Shown here piece after piece: positions 35,640-45,694 of a stretch of 64,000 nucleotides of DNA. The notes under the pieces were generated by a model that was not told where the DNA came from, searched no databases, and saw only the letters and a program-made list of their open reading frames with translations. Source of the stretch: Hermatobates lingyangjiaoensis (Eukaryota > Arthropoda > Insecta > Hemiptera > Hermatobatidae); the NCBI GenBank assembly GCA_026182355.1, contig JAPFBL010000969.1:1-64000 (forward strand). The letters run 5' to 3'. Each line of letters starts with the position of its first letter. The stretch's first letter is position 1. Made by a program: the position numbers and the translations under genes.

Positions 35640-36050
35640 CTTGACCCAATATTTATATGATGTAATTTTTTTTGAGGGTTGAGGTCTAATGATTTGAAAC
35701 TAGTCCTTTTGCCAACGTTTCGACATATATTTATGTCATCTTCAGGGCTACAACATGATTGTTTTACAATTAGCACTACTATTACTCTTATTTGGTTATT
35801 TATTACATTTTAATATGTACAGTAACAGAGAGGAATTTATTGATAAATCAGTTATTTCGACTATGGATTTTTTACATTGACATAAAGATATTGTTATAAT
35901 ATTCTATTGCTTTTACAATTATAATAGTATCTTTATGTCAATGTAAAAAATCCATAGTCCAAATAACTGATTTATCAATAAATTCCTCTCTGTTACTGTA
36001 CATGTAAAACTAGTTTCAAATCATTAGACCTCAACCCTAAAAAAAAATGA
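35640..36050. mobile_element. palindromic family-D element, nested inverted repeats
   Basis: Outer arms (GAGGTCTAATGATTTGAAAC near 35680 and its inverse near 36012-36035) enclose an inner palindrome 35815-36005 centred near 35905. TA tracts bound both sides. The left arm carries the ribozyme motif; the right arm lacks it. Confidence 0.65.
35711..35748 (-). ncRNA. hammerhead motif, family D
   Basis: Minus: GCC (stem I), CUGAAGA, extra U, stem II GACAUA-AAUA-UAUGUC (perfect 6 bp), GAA, ACGU, U (H17), GGC closing stem I. Core intact. The four-base self-complementary stem III favours a dimer. Confidence 0.65.
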
Positions 36051-36062
36051 CATTATATATAT

Positions 36063-36094
<32 letters not shown>

Positions 36095-36096
<2 letters not shown>

Positions 36097-36235
36097 AAGA
36101 TTTCACATAAACACGTGAAACAACAATCAATGATCAAACCAAAATAAGAAATGGGAAAACAAGACTAAGATCTTTCAACCGTAACAAGCGGTCTTCGTCA
36201 GAGTCAAAAACCCAACTGAAGTTTTTGGGTTTTTT
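36095..36235. mobile_element. family-A left arm
   Basis: Full left arm from TTTCACATAAACACGTGAAA to CCCAACTGAA, then a short broken right arm. Confidence 0.7.
36163..36205 (-). ncRNA. hammerhead motif, family A consensus
   Basis: Minus: GACU (stem I), CUGACGA, extra A, stem II GACCG-CUUGUUA-CGGUU, GAA, AGAUCU palindrome as stem III, U (H17), AGUC closing stem I. Core intact. Identical copy at 39150-39192. Confidence 0.65.
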
Positions 36236-36289
36236 TCAGTTGGGTCTAACCGTAAGGAAAACAAAAGAAATATCACACAATGAACATTC

Positions 36290-36540
36290 TACATTGGGAG
36301 TCTCAATGGGATTCTAAATCTGGGCTAGTGGAATGTATTTCGAGAAGGGATCTTTAACGAAGACCTGCCATCGTAGAGGTTTAATCATACGACTTTAAGT
36401 CCTCTCCAAGGGACGACGTGCTCAGACTTGTTCACCTCTCGTTTGAATAAATCGAGGGCCAGAGTGGGTATTGAACCCTGGATCTATCAGTCCAGAGACA
36501 AGCACGTAAGCTACTGAGCTAACAAGGCTTCCTGATTAGA
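36290..36540 (-). repeat. tRNA-derived SINE, copy 1
   Basis: Minus strand near 36525-36455 has TTAGCTCAGTAG (A box) and GGGTTCAATACCC (B box) at tRNA spacing. The body continues through CACGTCGTCCCTTGG to ACTCCCAATGT near 36293. Copy 2 is at 36585-36793. Confidence 0.75.
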
Positions 36541-36584
36541 TAATTAGCTTTAGATACCACTAAATTATAAATCTATTAAAGTTT

Positions 36585-36793
36585 TACATTGGGAGTCCTA
36601 AATTTTACTTAACTCAAGTATATTTAAAGTAGGAATATTTATCGAGTAACCTGACGTCGTACAGGTTTGGACCGAAGTCTAAAAGTCATCTCCAAGAGAA
36701 GTCGTGCTCAGATTTATTTTACCCAACCCCTTGAATAAAACATTGTCGAGAGTGGGTTCTGAACCCCGGATCTAGCATCCAGAGTTGAGCACA
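36585..36793 (-). repeat. tRNA-derived SINE, copy 2 (head truncated)
   Basis: Same body and B box (GGGGTTCAGAACCC) as copy 1, but the A-box end is replaced by the purine satellite at 36794. Confidence 0.65.
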
Positions 36794-37447
36794 GGAGATA
36801 GAGAGATGGAAAGAGGGATAGAGAGAGTGCGAGAGAAATAGAAAGTAAGAGAAAGTGAGAGAGATAGAAAGTAGGAGAAAGAAAGGGAGATATCGAGAAG
36901 AGAGAGGGATATACGTAGAGTGAGAGAGAGAGAGAGCAATAGAAATGGAAAGTAAGAGAGAGAGAGAGTGTGAAAGATATAGAAAGTAATAAAAAGGGGG
37001 AGAGAAAAAGAGAGAGAGAGAGAGAGAGAGCAATAGAGAAAGAGAGAGTGAAGGAGAGAGAATAGAAAGCAAGAGAAGGAACGAGAGAGATAGAGAGAGA
37101 ATAGAAAGCAAGAGAAGGAACGAGAGAGATAGAGAGAGAGGATGATAGAGATGAAGAGAGCGAGGGAAATAGAAAGTAATAGAGAGAGAGAGTGTGAAAG
37201 GGAGATAGAGAGAGCGAGATAGAAAATAAGGAGGGAGTAGAGAGAGATGAAAAGTAAGAAAAAGGGAAAGAGAGAGAGTGAGAGAAATAAAAAGTAAGAG
37301 TGTGAGAGAGAGATAGAAAGTAAGAGAGAGTGAGAGAGATAGATAGTAAGAGAAAGAAAGAGAGAGATCGAGAAGAGAGAGTGACAGAGAGAGAAAAATA
37401 GAAAATAACAAAATATAGAAAAAAAAATAGAAAGTAACAAAAAGGGG

Positions 37448-37489
<42 letters not shown>

Positions 37490-37645
37490 GAAGAGAGGGT
37501 GATAGAGATGGAGAGACCAAGATAAATAGAAAGTAAGAGAGAGAGAGTGAATGGGAGATAGAGCGAGTGAGATAGAAAATAAGGAGGGAGATAGAGAGAG
37601 ATGAAAAATAAGAAAAAGGGAAAGAGAGAGAGAAATAAAAAGTGA
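36794..37645. repeat. purine-rich (GA)-type satellite, about 850 bp
   Basis: Nearly all A and G on plus, irregular GAGA, GAAA and GATAGA units. The long serine/leucine minus frames are artefacts of it. Longer units of about 45-60 bp (AGAGAATAGAAAGCAAGAGA) repeat near 37060-37120. Confidence 0.9.
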
Positions 37646-37669
37646 AAAAACCTCCTGATTAAGTTTCCT

Positions 37670-38169
37670 TGGTGTCTTTAGTCAATCAGTGTATATATAT
37701 ATTGCTAATTCCCATGACCTCCCTTTCAATGATTGTTTCAGGGTACAAATCCTCAAACAAATCCCCGAGTCTAATTCCCATGTCACCCTTAGAGCTTCCG
37801 AAGAGGCATTCATATGCCTCCTTGGGGCTCGTTCTCCTCCTGGTCTCAACCTGTACCGTTAATTTTTTTTTATTTTATTATTATTATTATTATTATTTTA
37901 TTATTATTATTATTATTTATTTTTTATTATTATTATTTCGTATTTTATATATTTTTTATCTTGTTTTCTAAATAAATATTGGAAGGATTTCTATTTTTCC
38001 TCTCCTCCGCTGGGGAGCAGCATTGCGGTGGTTCCACGAGTTACTCTGGAGGCCAGTAGCAGTTTGCTTCTCAACGCGAGTACTTCGCACTTCTTCCCGA
38101 TGACGACGGATGTCGAAATATCGAAGTGAGTTCTGTAGTGTCTTTCTGTGTTCTTTTCTATGGGTTAAA

Positions 38170-38204
<35 letters not shown>
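37670..38204 (+). repeat. family-C element body with hammerhead-like end
   Basis: GGGCTCGTTCTCCTCCTGG and CTCAACCTGTACCGTTAA then (TTATT)n; the same body is inverted at 57590-57740. Ends with CCGATGA, GAC-loop-GTC, GAAATATCGAAGTGAG near 38096-38135, a family-C ribozyme relic (core U4 changed to C). Confidence 0.5.
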
Positions 38205-38205
<1 letters not shown>

Positions 38206-38424
38206 ATGATCAAACCACAATAAGAAATGGGAAAACAAGACTAAGATCTTTCACCCGTAACAAGCGGTCTTCGTCAGAGTCAAAAACCCAACTGAACACT
38301 ATGACGACCCTTTGACTCTGACGAAGACCGGTTGTTACGGTTGAAAGATCTTAGTCTTGTTTTCCCATTTCTTATTGTGGTTTGATCATTGATTGTTGTT
38401 TCACGTGTTTATGTGAAATCTTTT
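38204..38424. mobile_element. palindromic family-A element, both ribozymes nearly intact
   Basis: Left and right arms pair over about 95 bp around ACTGAACACTATGACG. Bounded by TA tracts on both sides. Confidence 0.8.
38314..38356 (+). ncRNA. hammerhead motif, family A
   Basis: GACT, CTGACGA, extra A, GACCG-GTTGTTA-CGGTT, GAA, AGATCT, T, AGTC: all elements present. The opposite arm has the same motif on minus at 38239-38281 with one stem II change. Confidence 0.65.
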
Positions 38425-38465
38425 TATATATATATATATATTATATAATATAATATATATAATAT

Positions 38466-38578
38466 ACAAATTTAAGTGTGTATGTATTAATGAAGGTCTG
38501 CTACCTAATGACACTAATATATATATATATATATAAGTGTCATTAGGTAGCAGACCTTCATTAATACATACACAATTA
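38466..38578. repeat. palindrome with PLE 5' ORF tail around (TA)n
   Basis: Arms 38466-38512 and 38534-38578 around a TA core. The plus reading gives NEGLLPND before TA, as in other PLE fragments. Confidence 0.55.
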
Positions 38579-38769
38579 AATTTCTTGCCATCTATGGATG
38601 TTTTTTCGATTTAGCTTCGAAATTACATGGAATTTACAAGGAAATCTTTTGGTGATTTATCGATGTATCGATGTATTTATCGAAACATTTCACAATGAAT
38701 CACAAACACAGAACTAAGAAACAAACATACTTACTGTCTCCAATTTTTGGTTGAACCGTCATCCGTCAT

Positions 38770-38835
38770 AGTCTTGTTTTCCCATTTATTATTGTGGTTT
38801 GATCATTGATTGTTATTTCACGTGTTTATGTGAAA

Positions 38836-38845
<10 letters not shown>
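38770..38845 (+). mobile_element. family-A right-arm fragment
   Basis: AGTCTTGTTTTCCCATTT to CACGTGTTTATGTGAAA; ribozyme core absent. A decayed family-F piece (GGTTGAACCGTCATCC) precedes it. Confidence 0.6.
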
Positions 38846-38883
<38 letters not shown>

Positions 38884-38886
<3 letters not shown>

Positions 38887-39103
38887 ATGACCAAACCACA
38901 ATAAGAAATGGGAAAACAAGACCAAGATCCCCCAACCGTAACAAGCGGTCTTCGTCAGAGTCAAAAACCCAACTTGACTCTAAGTTGGGTTTTTGACTCT
39001 GACGAAGACCGCTTGTTACGGTTGGGGGATCTTGGTCTTGTTTTCCCATTTCTTATTGTGGTTTGGTCATTGATTGTTGTTTCACGTGTTTATGTGAAAT
39101 CTT
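38884..39103. mobile_element. near-perfect family-A palindrome with the same core mutation in both arms
   Basis: Arms of about 105 bp are exact inverses, including a private change: GGTTGGGGGATCTTGG where other copies have GGTTGAAAGATCTTAG. This destroys the GAA core in both ribozymes (38918-38960 minus, 38995-39037 plus). Confidence 0.85.
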
Positions 39104-39117
39104 TATATATATATATA

Positions 39118-39208
39118 TGATCAAACCACAATAAGAAATGGGAAAACAAGACTAAGATCTTTCAACCGTAACAAGCGGTCTTCGTCAGAGTCAAAAACCC
39201 AACTCAGT
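39118..39208. mobile_element. family-A left arm truncated at LINE-2
   Basis: Consensus left arm; only AGTTGGG of the right arm remains before LINE-2 begins. Confidence 0.75.
39150..39192 (-). ncRNA. hammerhead motif, family A consensus
   Basis: Same as 36163-36205 throughout: stem I GACU/AGUC, CUGACGA, GACCG/CGGUU, GAA, AGAUCU, U17. Confidence 0.65.
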
Positions 39209-40206
39209 TGGGCCCCAGTCAGAGTAGTGAGTCACTCCCATTGCGGGAGGGTAATCGGCCTCTCATAGACGACTCCTCTAAATCGAATCTTCTTTTCCGG
39301 CACCTACAAGAAATTTACAAACCTCACCCTCCAGCTCAAATTCCTAACGTTTCCATCGCTATCTCCAAACAACCGAATAAAGATCTTATCTTTTTTACTC
39401 CTAGCGATCTGCTTCATATAATAAAAACCTTAAAAATTAAAAGTGCCCCAGGTCACGACGGGATGACTAACAGATTAATATCTAAATTGCCTCCGAAAAT
39501 CCTAGCAGTCTTACTTGCTCTGTATAACTCCTGTCTCCGGCTTCGGTACTTCCCAGTAGCCTGGAAGATGGCCAGAGTTGTAATGATTCGTAAGGGGCAC
39601 AAATCTGGCCATCGCCCAAGCGATTACCGACCAATCAGTCTCCTCTCCTGTCTAGGAAAGATCTATGAGAGGTTAATATTGCTGAAAGTAAAGTCCCACC
39701 TTCCTTCCCAACCGGAACAATTCGGGTTCCGTTCAGAGCATGGAACGACTCTCCAGTTGAGAAGGATGGTTCAGTTCATAAAGTCAGGGCTCTCACCTGC
39801 TGTGGGTCAGTTCCCAAAAAAAGTTGTTGCTGTGTTCCTGGACCTGGAGAGGGCTTTCGACTCCGTCTGGCATGAGGGTCTCCTTCACAAGCTTCACTGC
39901 TTCAGCTTACCCCCTTGGTTTATCGAAATAATTCGCTCGTTCCTCTCATACCGCCAGTTTTTTGTAACAGTTAACAGTAGGAACTCCCCAACAGGACAGA
40001 TGTGCAGAGGTGTACCTCAGGGAAGCGTTCTTGGTCCCCTATTATACAACCTTTACACCTTTGACCTGCCTAAACCTCCTCCAGTTCTACATCCCAACTC
40101 ATCCAGAAAAATCCTGACCTTTGTTGGCTTTTATGCGGATGATACTGCGGTTGCCTTTAAGTCGGCATGCCTCGGTCACACTATCGTGAAGCTGCAAAGT
40201 TACATA
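39208..40206 (+). pseudogene. LINE-2 reverse transcriptase, first part
   Basis: An open frame carries PLIDDSSKS, DYRPISLLSCLGKIYERL, EQFGFRSEHGTTLQLRRM, FLDLERAFDSVWHEG, GVPQGSVLGPLLY and the catalytic YADDTAV, in the same order as LINE-1. The endonuclease and upstream regions are absent because of 5' truncation. The frame reaches KLQSYI at the mariner TA target. If the mariner and one TA are ignored the frame continues unshifted at 41043 (DRLTEWYSDW), so the RT was intact when the mariner arrived. Confidence 0.88.
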
Positions 40207-41040
40207 CGAGGTGTGTAAATAAAGTAGTGAGACTAATTTTTTTCAAATTTTCTATTCAAATATAATTACAATGTGATATTGTACCTTCAAAATAGTCCCT
40301 CGGAAGCCACACAGCGCTGGACGGTCCTTCAACATTGAGCATAGCTGGAACTCGGATTCTGGAATGGCCTTCAGCTGGTCTGGTTACAGCAGTTTGTATG
40401 TTTTGTAGTGTCCCGAAATAGTTCCCTTGAGGTGATTTTTCCAATCTCGGAAGAAAGGTCACAAGTGACTCAAGCATGGTGAATCAAGGAGCTAGGAGCA
40501 AGGATGGTTACTGGCCAAAAATCGTTTATTGAGATGCATGTACAGCGCTGTTGTCGTGATCAACACAATTGTTTCTGATGTTTGGCCGCACACGAATGAG
40601 CTTTTTTTGTTCCCCGATCATTCTGACTGTCAAGCGTCGATCCTGAACACAAGGCTTCCTACTTGTTACATTATCATCGGTGTTTGCACTGAAAGGCCTT
40701 CGCTTCGTGGTTCATCTCAATCGACCATTTCCTTCTGAAATTCCTTAACACACGAGAACTGTGCCCTTGATAAAACACGTTCTCATAGCCTGAAGTTTAT
40801 CAGAAGTCGGTTGCATTATGTCCAAGTCTGAAGCAATTTGATTGCACACGCTGCTCAACTTTGAGTCACTCATTTTTAAACGCTCAAGCCATTTCACGAA
40901 CCAACGCTCGGAAAATCAATGACTGTGGCGAGTTCAGATTCATACTGGAGGCGCATCACATGCCTTGACGCTACTCAAGCCAGCGCTCCGCGTTGCCAGA
41001 TCGAAAGCACGTTGCCACTCTCATACTTATTTACAACTCG
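40207..41040 (-). mobile_element. mariner transposon, deleted copy
   Basis: Flanked by TA (40205-40206, 41041-41042). Ends are imperfect inverted repeats of about 28 bp (CGAGGTGTGTAAATAAAGTA on the left). At 834 bp it is shorter than the usual 1.3 kb. On minus: an N-terminal frame MSDSKLSSVCNQIASDLD; then DRRLTVRMIGEQ, the second helix-turn-helix region; then NYFGTLQNIQTAVTRP and DYFEG, the C-terminus. Stops and frameshifts separate them and the DD-D catalytic centre is deleted. Confidence 0.85.
40256..40477 (-). pseudogene. mariner transposase C-terminal relic
   Basis: Reads FGTLQNIQTAVTRP, then a frameshifted VPAM...SSAVW and DYFEG, the recognisable mariner C-terminal block. Non-functional. 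Confidence 0.8.
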
Positions 41041-41042
41041 TA

Positions 41043-41745
41043 GATAGGTTGACTGAGTGGTATTCTGACTGGCGACTGCGGATCAACCCGGGTAAAAGCC
41101 GATATATCCGATTCAGTAAAGGTTCGACCCGTCATCCTGCCCCTGTCTTCATTGATGGAATCAGCATTCCATTTACAAGGGAAGTCCGCTATCTGGGAGT
41201 TATTCTGGACAGCGGACTAACCTTCAAATCTCATCTAACAGCCAAACACAAGCTGGGCACAGCGTTGTTGTGTCATCTGTATCCCATCCTTAAATCAAGG
41301 GATACTCCTCATGCGGTAAAGGAGGTCGTCTATAAGGCGGTTATAAGAACTACCATGACCTATGGGTGTTCCGTCTGGTACAACTCTGCGATAACGAATA
41401 AAAAACGACTCCAGATTGTCCAGAACAAGTGTGCTCGCCTTATAGCCAATGCTCCTTTTTATGCGAGAAATGTTGATATCCAGCGTGATCTAAGGATGGA
41501 ACCAATACAAGATTATATTAGGCGTCTGACTATCAATGAAGACAGAAAACTTCCCGTACACCCAAACCTGCTAGTAAGAGCACTCTTACCTCAACTTCCT
41601 TGAACCCATCCTCCTCTGAATAATTGGATCACCAAACTCACAACAGACTCTAGGACTGTAAAGACCATCCGACCACGAAACATACTCACCCTAGACAGGA
41701 CAGAAACTAACATACCGACTTACCTGACAGACCTGCACAGTTAAA
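41043..41745 (+). pseudogene. LINE-2 ORF2, C-terminal part with an internal TGA
   Basis: Continues the RT with INPGKSRYIRFSKG, RYLGVILDSGLTF, YGCSVWYNSA and IVQNKCARLIANAPFYARN, parallel to LINE-1. A TGA at 41601-41603 (after LLPQLP) is followed in the same frame by about 46 further codons (NNWITKLTTDSRTVKTIRP...) ending in TAA near 41743. Either this copy gained a stop or the family ends there and the rest is chance; LINE-1 ends at the corresponding place, which leaves the question open. Confidence 0.75.
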
Positions 41746-41849
41746 GCAGTACTAATAGACAAGCAGGTGAAAGCCTCTGGCTTGGAACTGCCTGACTCCA
41801 ACGTGCAGCATTGCACGGAAACTCTCGTTGGTCGTTGGTCGTTGGTGTC

Positions 41850-42540
41850 TAGCGAAAGTATTTGAGTCAGTATACATGTAAGCTGGCCTTAACGTATTTG
41901 TTAGTCGGATATCTAACAAGTATCTAATGGGTGTCCAAGCTAACGTGTTAATTATGGTGTCTTTATTTTAATATTATTTCTCGATAATATTTCCATTATT
42001 TCTGGATAATATTTGAGCTTGTTTTAATTACTCAACAAGGGTTTTATATGAGCCGCTTATTTTGAAAGTGGCCTAATTCCATTTATGTTAAAATCGAGAT
42101 ATTTAAGGGTTTGCGTTTTACAAAATTTAAAAATATTGTCATTTTATTTATCAACTAATTTTTGTTATAAAAATTCTTAGTAATTTTAAATAAATTTTGT
42201 ACAATTTGCTGCAAAAGGTAAATATAACGTAAAAATGTAATTATTTAAATAGCTAGCTAAATTTTTTTGGAAAATGGAATTAGGCCACTTTCAAAATAAA
42301 CGGCTCATATAGACCATATAAGGAGCAGATTCTGCAATCGCGATCTTTTTAAATAATTCGCTCCTTTTTCCTAACCACTTTTCTATGATTAAAAGGCGTT
42401 AAATAACAAATTTCCTAGGGACATACTGGAAGTAATAACATAATCTATCAACTGAAACATTATATTAACGAACTGACTATAACTAAATTATAAGAAAAAC
42501 ACAAGCTTTCGACCTAAGGTAGAAGAAAATAATATAGAAA
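41850..42540. other. no gene seen
   Basis: AT-rich. A phrase AGCCGCTTATTTTGAAAG near 42050 is inverted near 42285-42310 with GGCCTAATTCCATTT beside it, so this may be a small inverted-repeat element of about 260 bp. Confidence 0.4.
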
Positions 42541-42584
42541 TTAAGAAACGATTTCTTACTGCCTACTTCATAGAAAATTGGTTA

Positions 42585-42670
42585 GGTAAAAAGACCAATT
42601 ATTGAAAAAGATAGCGAATGCAGAATCTGCTCTGCTATTTATCAATATATGCTTGGATGAAGATGAGGTG
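42585..42670 (+). pseudogene. PLE 5' ORF fragment
   Basis: Encodes QLLKKIANAESALLFINICLDED, then YTN, and passes directly into a family-A left arm (42692-42785). Links the family-A arms to PLE sequence. The same peptide is seen at 46010-46105 and 62385-62462. Confidence 0.5.
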
Positions 42671-42691
42671 TCAGTTTATACAAACAATAAA

Positions 42692-42785
42692 AATGATCGA
42701 TCAAATCACAAAATAAAAAGGGAAAAATGACTTAAGATCTTTCAACCGTAACAAGCGGTCTTTGTCAGATCAAAAACCCAACTGA
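42692..42785. mobile_element. family-A left arm, decayed core
   Basis: Minus ribozyme reads CTGACAAAGACCG (G8 to A), so inactive by expectation. Confidence 0.65.
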
Positions 42786-42799
42786 AACACTAGATGCAG

Positions 42800-43680
42800 A
42801 AAACATCTTGTGAGGGTTTGAGAAGAGTGGGAGGGAAGAGTGGTATTTTAAAAGAGTGAAAGCGCAGAAAAGGACTAATGTCCAAAGGAAAGAAAAAATT
42901 ATATAAAGACTGTATGAAACAGTGTATGGTTTGTATAGGAGTTTATATAGATAGTCCTATGTAAGTGAGAATTTTTTTCAGTTTTTTTATTAGGTTTCAA
43001 TATTTTTTTTATATTTACGTTACTATCGAAGGTCTAATAAGATTAGAATTTCATTAGGATACGATGGTCTTGGTTTGGTTTTATTCTATGTAGTTTATTT
43101 TCAGCATTATAGTTAAATTAAATGTGATGTTATATTGAATGTTCCTGATAACTAGTCTGAGATGCTGCTTTTTGAACTTCTATAGTTCAAAATGTATGGC
43201 AAAACATCTGTGAAATTAATTTTCTACACTGATTTACTTCTCAAACTTGACCATAACTGTACTTAAGCTAGCGTTTATCCGTCGTATTTCAGTTATTTGT
43301 CACCTTGCCACTAATTATTCTTCCACAATCTGGTGGTTTGGTGAACAAGAACTAACGTCTGACCAAGAAAAACCAAACCTTTTTTTAACCAAACCAAAAC
43401 CAAAGCTGATTTTTAACGTTTTTCATACTTTCTATTTATTTATAAAACGATCTTGTTTGTTTCTTGCTACCCTACATTGTCTGAATAAATAATAAAAATA
43501 TACGTAAATAAATTTTGTGGGTTCTGACCTTATGATTTGAACCCAGTGTGCTATGCTCTGCTCCAAAGGGAACTTTTTTTTACAATTCTCTTCCAAAACC
43601 TGATATAAAAAACATCTTATATACTTATAACACTCTGTTAAGTGTTAATACTTGTTACTCCTTTGTTTGCACACAGGAGA
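42800..43680. other. no gene seen
   Basis: AT-rich; no repeat or frame recognised. Confidence 0.4.
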
Positions 43681-43689
43681 AACTTGAAA

Positions 43690-43820
43690 TATCAAGTAAG
43701 AAGCGTTCTTCGTCAGAGTCAAAAACCCAACTGAGGGGTTTTTGAATCTGACGAAGACCGTTTTTGTTACGTTTGAAAGTTCTTAGTCATATTTTCCCAT
43801 TTTCTTATTGTGGTTTGATC

Positions 43821-43823
<3 letters not shown>
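43690..43823. mobile_element. family-A element, short left arm
   Basis: Short left arm (CTTCGTCAGAGTCAAAAACC) and a fuller right arm with CTGACGA (43748-43754), GAAA and AGTC (43785-43788); stem II loop is enlarged. Confidence 0.65.
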
Positions 43824-43870
<47 letters not shown>

Positions 43871-43953
43871 AATTAAAAGAAACGGTCCAGCGGACTTTTT
43901 TAAAATAAAATAAATTCAAAACGAAGAAAACACATAGAAAGACACAGACATAA

Positions 43954-43990
43954 CTCACATCGATATTTCGACCATCGTCGTCATCAGGAG
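43954..43990 (-). ncRNA. hammerhead-like motif, family C (minus arm)
   Basis: Minus copy of 44152-44188: CUC, CUGAUGA, C, GAC-loop-GUC, GAA, AUAUCGAUGU, GAG. Confidence 0.5.
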
Positions 43991-44151
43991 GTGCGAAGAG
44001 CGAAGAGTCCCGCATAATATATAAGAATATATATATAAGATATATAATATATAATGTAATATATAAGATATATATATATATATATATATATAATATAATA
44101 ATATATAAGAGTACCGCCCTGTCTTCCTGCGGGACTCTTCGCTCTTCGCAC

Positions 44152-44188
44152 CTCCTGATGACGACGATGGTCGAAATATCGATGTGAG
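44152..44188 (+). ncRNA. hammerhead-like motif, family C (plus arm)
   Basis: CUC/GAG stem I, CUGAUGA core, extra C, stem II GAC-GAUG-GUC, GAA. Stem III (AUAUCGAUGU) pairs only with wobble and leaves H17 ambiguous, so this family is less convincing than A, B, D, F and G. Confidence 0.5.
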
Positions 44189-44792
44189 TTATGTCTGTGT
44201 CTTTCTATGTGTTTCCTTCGTTTTGAATTTATTATTATTAATTTTATATATATATATATATTATATTATATATTATATATATATATATATTATAAGTATG
44301 CATGAGCTTCTGCTATGTGATCATTTATTACAGCTGCTGTTGATATCAGATACTGTACTGTATTATCTATTAGTTGCTAATGTTGTCTTCAAGTTATTAT
44401 GTTATTATGTATATGCCACTTATATTATATATATATTATGATATATAATAATAAATATGAAGTTTCATTGACGCCTTTATGCAGAAGCTGTGCTACTTTA
44501 ATTCCATATGTCTTCAAGAAGATGCTGCATTGATAGAAATAAGTTGTTGAAAAAAGAAGCAATGCAGTTAAGTTACTGAGAATATTTCAATAGTAGAAAA
44601 TTGAAAAAAAAAACGCAGTTTTAAATCATGCATTACGAAATATGATAATAATAAAAAGATACATTTGGGCGCGAAGAATATTGTCTACAAATTAAACATT
44701 ATAAATCTCATGACAGAAAAAATTGTGAAGTAACTTCGAAATATACAGAATGACAAATACAGTTTAGAAAACTTTATTCCATCAACCAAAAC

Positions 44793-45115
44793 AAACAAAT
44801 CTGGAGTGGCCTACACTCAACTTTACTATAAGTGAACATATTAATCATATTTCTTCGGTATATAATATATATTTTCTATTTAAGCATAATGTAAATGTCT
44901 TAAGTCTTAGTCTTGTATAATTAGTCTTATTATAATTATTTTTTAATTTACTATAAGTAAAGTATAGTGATCGTGAAAAAATTTGATCTCGAGATTTTGA
45001 CGGAATTATATATTTTGAGGTCCCCAGAAGATATTTTATAAAGTTTTTTCGATGATGTTTCTGTGTGTGGAGTGAAGCGGAGAATTTTCTATCTGATAGA
45101 CGATGCAAGATTTTT
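44793..45115. mobile_element. T5: minimal T element, two ends only
   Basis: Left end AAATCTGGAGTGGCC to about 44888, then a TTTACTATAAGTAAAGTATAG end running the other way from 44948 with GATCTCGAGATTTTGACGG. Most of the arm is deleted. Confidence 0.65.
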
Positions 45116-45276
45116 GATTTTTATTGAAATGAGATACTTGGTTTTATGACTATAAAATCCAATGAAATGATTACATTCATCAGTCAATAAATGATATTTG
45201 GAGTCTTAGTCTTAGGGAGGCGTCTACGAGTATTAGTCTTTTATTCCTGGAAGTAGCAGAGATAGTGATTCATCCA

Positions 45277-45327
<51 letters not shown>

Positions 45328-45329
45328 AA

Positions 45330-45440
45330 ATTCGTATATTTGGGAACAGTCCTTCATTTATACATGTGAGATTATTTTTCTGCCCACTTTTGTCTTAATT
45401 AGTTAATAATCAATAATCAAACTGCAAGTTTTGCAAACAT
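45330..45440 (-). pseudogene. PLE 5' ORF fragment (minus) at (TA)n
   Basis: Minus reads KTKVGRK and then NEGLFPNIR before the TA tract at 45283-45325; KTKVGRK matches the plus frame at 45780-45810. Confidence 0.5.
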
Positions 45441-45647
45441 ATTGAAGTTGCACATGGGACAGTTCCAACCTCAACATATAGGAAATTCAACAAGGAATGA
45501 AGAAACTGAAGACACACCTGTGTGTGTATAACAGGAATTGCAACCTGCCAGTTTAATTGTTTACATTTATATTTTGTTAGTCGAGCGTTAAAATTTAGTT
45601 TTTGTTAAAAATGTTAAATAATTTAAAATAGTATGTGTTCAAAAATC

Positions 45648-45683
45648 ACCCAGTAGATGGTCGAAGAAGACCGAAACGTCGGT
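45648..45683 (+). ncRNA. hammerhead relic, family E, before a PLE start codon
   Basis: ACC (stem I), CAGTAGA, extra T, stem II GGTC-GAAGAA-GACC, GAA, ACGT, C (H17), GGT closing stem I. The layout fits, but two core bases differ from CUGANGA (U4 to A, A6 to U), so cleavage is not expected. It ends 12 nt before the ATG at 45695. Confidence 0.5.
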
Positions 45684-45694
45684 AAAAATAAAAA

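Larger units (their letters stand above)
39211..41846 (+). mobile_element. LINE-2: second Jockey family, 5'-truncated, split by mariner
   Basis: Begins inside ORF2 at GPSQSSES, ends with three copies of CGTTGGT (41826-41846), the same 3' heptamer type as LINE-1. Protein similarity to LINE-1 ORF2 is moderate, so it is a different family. The mariner at 40207-41040 interrupts it. Confidence 0.87.
43908..44233. mobile_element. palindromic family-C element
   Basis: Arms 43908-44015 and 44130-44233 are close inverses, sharing CACATAGAAAGACACAGACA at the outside and GCGAAGAGCGAAGAGTCCCG inside; the centre is TA-rich. (TA)n borders both sides. Confidence 0.8.

Noticed and set aside
36714..37520. 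Three long overlapping minus frames (222-268 codons) rich in S, L and F
   Set aside because: They are translations of the purine satellite in different frames; no domain, no start context, all frames open at once.
38096..38135. Family-C motif as a fully functional hammerhead
   Set aside because: CCGATGA lacks U4 and stem III does not pair; kept only as a relic within the family-C body.
35546..39049. Frames with IYIYIYIY runs
   Set aside because: TA microsatellite translation. Only the short flanking peptides recurring as PLE fragments were kept.
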